This document shows, piece after piece, positions 59,151-64,000 of a stretch of DNA of 64,000 nt. Under the pieces are notes generated by a model. It saw only the letters and a list, made by a program, of their open reading frames with translations, made no database searches and was not told where the DNA came from. Every line of letters begins with the position of its first letter. The stretch's first letter is position 1. The translations under genes and the position numbers were made by a program. Source of the stretch: Haloplanus vescus (GTDB taxonomy: Archaea > Halobacteriota > Halobacteria > Halobacteriales > Haloferacaceae); contig NZ_FNQT01000001.1 in the NCBI RefSeq assembly GCF_900107665.1, positions 1,342,398-1,406,397 of the forward strand. Reading direction: 5' to 3'.

Positions 59151-60362
59151 CTAGTCTGAGCTGGATCGGTTAGGATCGGATTCCATGAACGAATCTTTGC
59201 CCCAACGGAACGGCCACACGAACTTCACGTGCTCACTGATTCCGATTCCGCCAAAGAGGAAGATGACCCAGAGGAACATTTGCCGGTGGCGCATTCCTGT
59301 CCCGTAGTTGACTGTCCCGACACCGTATAGAATTACTGCAACAACGAGACCTACGAGTAGTCCGATGGTTGCGGAGGGATTCTTCTGTCCGAGTGAACGG
59401 ATACCCCATATCGAAGCCATGGTGAATGCGATACTGACGAGTCCCTCGATACCGACGAGCAGGTCAGGGATCGTTTCGATCATCCACGGAAACGGTGCAT
59501 AGAGGAAGTACGCTCCACCGACCCAGCTGAACGCGGCGAGTTCGAGAATTGTTTGTGGTATCACGTCGGGAAGATAGATTGTACGACCGCGGGCGCGAAC
59601 GACACGAATGTAGGCCAGAAATTCGACTCCGTCTCGGATGACCGGAAGCGAGAGCACGAACGCGACTGGTGAGAGTGCGAGCCCCAAACCTGTGGTTGAT
59701 TTCGAAATATATCCAGACTTAATCATATATGCGGCGATTGCCGCACCGATAGCTGCGGCAATAATAATTGCGTTATCATCGCGTTGGAGAAGCGAGATAT
59801 GGAGTAGAACAGCTGCAAGCGCGTACGAAAACCAGTAGGGACGCTGTTGTAGGGGTAGTATCAGAAGTCGGGCTGCCGTAGTGATTGCGAACAGAATGAT
59901 CGCTTCGCGGAGTAGTGTACTGTGGATGGCAACGAAACTCGGATAGAATATCATTGGAAGCGCCGCAGTAATGCCAGCATGGTGAGAGTGGTAGTACCGG
60001 GCAATGAGATAGACATTATAAATCGCAAACGCTCCGAGAAACGCATTTCCAAGGCGTGCATAGAGACCACTCGGGCCGGGTAGTAACCAGAACGGGGAGA
60101 GGAAGGAGCCCCATAGGTTATATGGATCAACTGATGTCAAAGGATAGATCAGTTCTGAGAAACCAACTGAACCAGATACGTACCGATAGGGCTGCCCATT
60201 ACTAATACCACGCGCAATTAACGCCGCAGTATTTCCGAATTTGATGGCGTCAGCCTGAGAGTCGGGATTGAGGTTAGTAACTGTCGTTATGCCGGCAGAA
60301 ATAAATCTGAGTATGAGCGTGAGGACGAATATCGGGATAGTTTGTTTCGCTTCTTTATCCAT
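59151..60362 (-). CDS. Polytopic membrane protein, glycan polymerase or GT39-like
   Basis: The 403-residue protein has about ten to eleven helices. A charged external loop holds NLNPDSQADAIKFGNTAAL (acidic, near the first helix) and RYVSGSVGFSELIYP. HSTLLREAIILFAITTA and RHRQMFLWVIFLFGG follow. The early acidic loop recalls GT39/PMT-like membrane glycosyltransferases and Wzy-type polymerases, but neither signature is decisive. The gene lies among glycosyltransferase genes. Confidence 0.68.
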   Translation of the reverse strand: MDKEAKQTIPIFVLTLILRFISAGITTVTNLNPDSQADAIKFGNTAALIARGISNGQPYRYVSGSVGFSELIYPLTSVDPYNLWGSFLSPFWLLPGPSGLYARLGNAFLGAFAIYNVYLIARYYHSHHAGITAALPMIFYPSFVAIHSTLLREAIILFAITTAARLLILPLQQRPYWFSYALAAVLLHISLLQRDDNAIIIAAAIGAAIAAYMIKSGYISKSTTGLGLALSPVAFVLSLPVIRDGVEFLAYIRVVRARGRTIYLPDVIPQTILELAAFSWVGGAYFLYAPFPWMIETIPDLLVGIEGLVSIAFTMASIWGIRSLGQKNPSATIGLLVGLVVAVILYGVGTVNYGTGMRHRQMFLWVIFLFGGIGISEHVKFVWPFRWGKDSFMESDPNRSSSD

Positions 60363-60495
60363 GGATTGGAAGAAGGCTTCTTTTTAATCGCAAGATAAAC
60401 CGTATACGGTGTCCGTAGTGATGCGCAGTATATAACCGATACGGAGTTGAGTGGATGACTAGTACAACTGAGAGCGGATAGCGGGAAACAACGAA

Positions 60496-60506
60496 AATTT
60501 AGGTAT
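60496..60506 (+). promoter_or_regulatory. TATA box of the GT4 pair
   Basis: AATTTAGGTAT lies about 27 bp before the ATG at 60527, fitting a leaderless transcript for the two glycosyltransferase genes. Confidence 0.45.
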
Positions 60507-60526
60507 AGAGGTCAGAATTTCGGACA

Positions 60527-61735
60527 ATGGAACAGTCGCCGGGCAAAAATATACTCTACATATCTTACACAGGCTTACTCGAACCACTCGGACAATCACA
60601 GGTATATCGGTATCTGGATCGCCTTGCGGAGAGGCATAAAATTACACTTGTTACGTTTGAGAAACGAGAAGATGTCAAAAAAAGAAAAAGATTTGAAGCG
60701 ATGAAACAGAGGGTAGAAAATGCGGGAATTCAATGGCATCCGATGCGATACCATCGAAAGCCGTCGCTACCCGCAACCATATGGGATCTTTCCAGAGGAT
60801 TCATAACCTGCTTGAGATCAATCCGCCGCAATGATATTGACATTGTACACTCACGAAGCTATGTCGCCTCAATTCTTGCCTTGCTATGCAAACGTTTGTT
60901 CGGAACTACATTTGTTTTTGATATGCGTGGGTTCTGGGCAGATGAACGCATTGATGCTGGTATTTGGGATGAGGATGATCAAATCTATCGGATTGCAAAA
61001 TGGTTTGAGACAAAGTTTATTGAACAAGCAGACGTAGTTGTTTCATTGACCAATGCTGGAATTGGCGCAATACGATCGTTCGATCATGTGGATACCAGTA
61101 ATACACAGTTTGAGATGATTCCAACATGCGTTGATCTCGAGCTGTTTACACCCAACCCAGAACAGCGGAGTGAAGACTTCGTGGTTGGGTATGTCGGATC
61201 CGTAGGAACTTGGTATCTATTTGATGATGTACTTGATTGCTTTGAGCTGATTCAAGATCGGAAGCCCGAAGCACAGCTTGCCATACTCAATAAAGGAGAC
61301 CATGAATTAATCAAAGAAAAATTGCGAGAACACGACATTGACCCATCTGTAATTTCATTAAAATCTGTCCAGCACGAACAAGTCCCAAAAGAGATGAATA
61401 AAATGGATATAGGAATCTTCCTCATCAAGCCAACATTTTCCAAGACGGGGTCATCGCCAACAAAAATGGGAGAATTTCTCGCCTGCGGAGTCCCCTGTCT
61501 GAGTAATGCAGGTGTCGGGGACGTGGAAGAAATTCTTGAGAGTAACGAAGTCGGAGTGGCAATGGAATCACTAGATCATACTGCCAAGCAAGAAGCCGTA
61601 GAAAATATTCTCAAATTACATTTGAGTTCGGAAATCGCCACTCGTTGCAGATCAGTGGCAAAATCGTACTACTCGCTCTCGGAAGGGGTTGAGAAATACG
61701 ATAAGATCTACCAATCAATATCGTCCGATGAGTGA
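60527..61735 (+). CDS. GT4-family glycosyltransferase
   Basis: The 402-residue GT-B enzyme has an N-terminal YTGLLEPLGQSQVYRYLDRL, VHSRSYVASILALL, and FDMRGFWADERIDAG, and a donor-binding half with VGYVGSVGTWYLFDDVL and FLIKPTFSKTGSSPTKMGEFLACGVPCL (Glu in the conserved place). Composition is strongly AT-rich compared with the core. The stop overlaps the next gene by 8 bp. Confidence 0.9.
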   Translation: MEQSPGKNILYISYTGLLEPLGQSQVYRYLDRLAERHKITLVTFEKREDVKKRKRFEAMKQRVENAGIQWHPMRYHRKPSLPATIWDLSRGFITCLRSIRRNDIDIVHSRSYVASILALLCKRLFGTTFVFDMRGFWADERIDAGIWDEDDQIYRIAKWFETKFIEQADVVVSLTNAGIGAIRSFDHVDTSNTQFEMIPTCVDLELFTPNPEQRSEDFVVGYVGSVGTWYLFDDVLDCFELIQDRKPEAQLAILNKGDHELIKEKLREHDIDPSVISLKSVQHEQVPKEMNKMDIGIFLIKPTFSKTGSSPTKMGEFLACGVPCLSNAGVGDVEEILESNEVGVAMESLDHTAKQEAVENILKLHLSSEIATRCRSVAKSYYSLSEGVEKYDKIYQSISSDE

Positions 61736-62798
61736 TTTTGATGTACTATTTCTGACAAAGTATGGTAGAAAGGGAGCTAGCAGTCGCTATCGGTTGTTAC
61801 AGTATTTCCCATATTTCGAGGAATATGGTATTCACTGTTCATGCAAACCACTGTTTTCGAATGAATATCTTGAATCGCTGTATGCGACGGGCGAACGTTC
61901 AATAGAGGCTGTAATAAATTCCTATATTCGACGAATTCGGGACATATTAAACGCACAGAAATATGATGTTATTGTTATCGAAAAAGAACTCTTTCCGTAT
62001 ATTCCCGCTATATTTGAGCGTCTACTTAGTGCTCTCAATATACCCTATATTGTAGACTACGATGATGCAATATTCCACAACTATGACCAGTCAGATCGGC
62101 CGATAATCAGACGTCTCTTGGGCAAAAAAATCGATATTGTAATGCGGGAAGCTGAGATCGTTGTCGTTGGGAATGAATATCTGGCTTCTCGAGCTCAACA
62201 AGCAGGTGCGTCCCAGATTAAAATCATACCGACAGTTATTGATCTAGATCGGTATCCACATGTTCCACCAAATGAGAACGGAACGTTCACTATCGGATGG
62301 ATTGGATCTCCAACAACAGCCAACTATGTGGAACAGATTGCGCCGGCACTTCGAGAAGTATGCAACGAAAACGACGCACGCGTCGTCCTCGTAGGCTCGG
62401 GTGAAGTGGAGTTACCGGGCGTTCCTCATGAAGTGAAAACATGGTCAGAAGAGACAGAAATCAAAAATATTGTTGAGTTCGATGTTGGAATCATGCCACT
62501 TGAAGAGACACCGTGGGAGCGGGGAAAGTGCGGGTTCAAGTTAATTCAGTACATGGGATGTGGGAAGCCAGTCGTAGCAACACCAGTCGGTGTCAACGCT
62601 GAGATCGCAGAGGACGGACACAATGGCCTACACGCCACTACAAATAATGAGTGGGTAACCGCATTGGACCGTCTCTACAAAAATCGGGAACTAGCAAAGA
62701 CAATGGGAAATCGTGGTCGTCAACGTGTTGAGGAACAGTATTCTTTGACCACAGTAGTACCAACGTGGGCAGATATATTGAATAAATTTTCGAAGTGA
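61728..62798 (+). CDS. GT4-family glycosyltransferase
   Basis: The 356-residue enzyme has RKGASSRYRLLQYFPYF at the N-terminus, VIEKELFPYIPAIFERLL, YIVDYDDAIFHNYD, and a donor half with IGWIGSPTTANYVEQIAPAL, and PWERGKCGFKLIQYMGCGKPVVATPVG with the Glu in the conserved place. The ATG at 61728 lies inside the last codons of the preceding glycosyltransferase gene, so the two are translated together. Confidence 0.9.
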   Translation: MSDFDVLFLTKYGRKGASSRYRLLQYFPYFEEYGIHCSCKPLFSNEYLESLYATGERSIEAVINSYIRRIRDILNAQKYDVIVIEKELFPYIPAIFERLLSALNIPYIVDYDDAIFHNYDQSDRPIIRRLLGKKIDIVMREAEIVVVGNEYLASRAQQAGASQIKIIPTVIDLDRYPHVPPNENGTFTIGWIGSPTTANYVEQIAPALREVCNENDARVVLVGSGEVELPGVPHEVKTWSEETEIKNIVEFDVGIMPLEETPWERGKCGFKLIQYMGCGKPVVATPVGVNAEIAEDGHNGLHATTNNEWVTALDRLYKNRELAKTMGNRGRQRVEEQYSLTTVVPTWADILNKFSK

Positions 62799-62816
62799 AT
62801 AAAATAAAAGTAAGAA

Positions 62817-64000
62817 TTATTCAAGATAACCCAGATCGCGTAATTGGCGCTTATTTGGGCCTTCTGTAGTCGCATCGGATTGCTGCTCAGATTCGAAGTC
62901 CTGTGGGAACTGGATACTATCTCTGCTGAATTCGCCATAAGTGATCTCTGGCTTCAGATATGCTTTCAATTGTTTCATCGTCCCTGAAGATAGTTTACGG
63001 ACCATATTTGAATATGGAGCATAATAATACTCGTATGCGAGAAGATAGCTAAGTCTTGAACTGATCGAATTTAAATGTCGAACGATACCTCCTTTAGAGG
63101 TCCACGCCGAACTAGCCTGATACGACATCATCGGATAGTCCGGCTGACGCCAGATTTCCGAACGGACAATCCGGTTATTGATTCTTTCTGAGTCGCGGTT
63201 CCATATATCATATCCATTGACGTGAGAAGGAACCGTTTTATTTAATGCAGCAAACACAGTCGGAACAATATCTGTTGTTGAAAGTAATACATCAATCTCC
63301 TCATTAGTAGGGAGATTAGCACCCATAAACACCATTGGCACAGAAACGAGTTCAGGAACAACAGGAGCGCCATGGTCATACAGGCCACCATACTCCCCGA
63401 GGAGTTCACCATGGTCACTCGTCAGAATGACCAGCGTATTCTCAAACTCTTTTCTAGATTTTAGCTGAGCACAGATATTTGAGAATCGGTTCATTGACTC
63501 ATCTACACCCTCACGATACAAGTCCCTAATTCGGCTGGGATCGTCTGCTAAATCCGTGAAAAACTCCTTATGTGAATTCCACTGGGCCTGCTCACCCTTA
63601 CCATACTGCATATGGCCCCCCTGATCGTGAATAACGAGTGTAAATGGGGATTCAATGTCATCTATAGTTGTATTATCTTGTTCATGGCACATTCGGAGAG
63701 GCGGTTTGTTTTCTGGATCAGGTACTGTAGCCCAGACGTTAGTTGCGTCAATCCCAGAGTTCGACGTAGCATTCAACAAATTTGGTGTTGCGGGTAACGT
63801 ATCCGTTAATTCCCATACTCGGTGATTGACTGGATATTTACCAGTCATAATAGATGGAAATCCCGATCCAGTAAATGTAGATGCTGCAATCGCACGACCC
63901 CACATAGAGTTGGATTTCACAGAGTTAGGAAGTTCGTCGAAACGTAAACTATCCGAAATAAAAACTAGAATGTTTTCGACTTGCTTGACCGAAGTGAGGT
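62817..64000 (-). CDS. Sulfatase-family enzyme, 5' end cut by window
   Basis: The frame continues to the right edge without a start, so the N-terminus is missing. The visible start shows ENILVFISDSLRFDELP, a metal-binding Asp of the sulfatase/alkaline phosphatase superfamily. VILTSDHGELLGEYGGLYDH gives the second metal site. The place for the formylglycine motif reads STFTGSGFPSIMTGKYP, without C/S-x-P-x-R. It may transfer or remove a sulfate or phosphoryl group of the glycan, or be inactive as a sulfatase. Confidence 0.85.
   Translation of the reverse strand, partial: LTSVKQVENILVFISDSLRFDELPNSVKSNSMWGRAIAASTFTGSGFPSIMTGKYPVNHRVWELTDTLPATPNLLNATSNSGIDATNVWATVPDPENKPPLRMCHEQDNTTIDDIESPFTLVIHDQGGHMQYGKGEQAQWNSHKEFFTDLADDPSRIRDLYREGVDESMNRFSNICAQLKSRKEFENTLVILTSDHGELLGEYGGLYDHGAPVVPELVSVPMVFMGANLPTNEEIDVLLSTTDIVPTVFAALNKTVPSHVNGYDIWNRDSERINNRIVRSEIWRQPDYPMMSYQASSAWTSKGGIVRHLNSISSRLSYLLAYEYYYAPYSNMVRKLSSGTMKQLKAYLKPEITYGEFSRDSIQFPQDFESEQQSDATTEGPNKRQLRDLGYLE

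Noticed and set aside
62817-63920. Start of the sulfatase gene at the GTG near 63920
   Set aside because: The frame continues upstream through ENILVFISDSLRFDELP, which contains the expected N-terminal metal-binding Asp, so the true start is beyond the window.
1-64000. tRNA or rRNA genes
   Set aside because: No cloverleaf with TTC-type T-loop and D-loop consensus, and no rRNA segments, were found on reading both strands. A covariance search was not possible.

Overview
The window is haloarchaeal chromosome (class Halobacteria). The evidence is the high GC content, acidic proteins with D/E-rich tails, archaeal information-processing genes (Rpo7, Rpo12, Spt4, aIF2-gamma, Kae1-Bud32, S24e, L37Ae, Orc1/Cdc6), Tat-exported and PGF-CTERM surface proteins, halocyanin, and a rhodopsin/transducer pair. 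Many genes have a TATA-like box 25-30 nt before the start codon, as expected for leaderless transcripts. The genus cannot be fixed from this stretch.

Layout of the GC-rich core (1 to about 43.3 kb). 0.7-2.9 kb is a conserved block: DUF2103, L37Ae, RpoP, Pcc1, prefoldin beta, DUF3194. 3-7 kb encodes exported proteins: a beta-propeller and two tandem Hvo_1808-type surface proteins. 7-12.9 kb holds metabolic genes (NAPRTase, AMMECR1, GDPD, M29 aminopeptidase, 6-phosphogluconate dehydrogenase, membrane-anchored ferredoxin) and the RNase P RNA. 12.9-16 kb is a sensory rhodopsin II-like receptor with a 765-residue transducer. 16-18.2 kb has two DoxX-type membrane proteins and a divergent HxlR regulator with operator-like repeats. 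18.2-21.5 kb is heme synthesis (hemE, hemG, hemH). 23-30.3 kb is a respiratory module: a halocyanin-membrane fusion, ba3-type oxidase subunits II and I, and divergently a SafE-like protein and a CcoI-like copper P-type ATPase that probably supplies the oxidase. 33-38 kb is a translation/transcription block. 38-43.3 kb has XTPase, a PIN-like gene with a tiny partner ORF, a possible structured RNA, DUF1508-repeat proteins and an Acr3-like permease.

From about 43.3 kb composition drifts toward AT and the content becomes accessory. A three-gene cassette includes a PD-(D/E)XK nuclease-like protein (43.6-45.2 kb). A replication origin follows: an orc1/cdc6 gene flanked by inverted origin recognition boxes around an AT-rich segment (45.7-47.4 kb). 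From 48.2 kb to the right edge lies a surface-glycan island: GlmS, a GlmU-like enzyme, a WbpP-like 4-epimerase, a nucleotide-sugar 6-dehydrogenase, an AsnB amidotransferase, three GT4 glycosyltransferases, a large membrane protein, a DUF4330 protein and a sulfatase-like enzyme cut by the window edge.

The enzymes in the glycan island can be read as one route: UDP-GlcNAc, then UDP-GalNAc, then UDP-hexosaminuronic acid, then amidation, assembly and tailoring. The most interesting observations are this inferred amidated-uronic-acid pathway, the nuclease cassette beside an origin, an ORB that appears to overlap the orc1 promoter, a zinc-ligand-free L37Ae, the absence of S27ae at its usual place, a 17-codon leader ORF coupled to doxX, and a GC-rich potential structured RNA near 40.2 kb.
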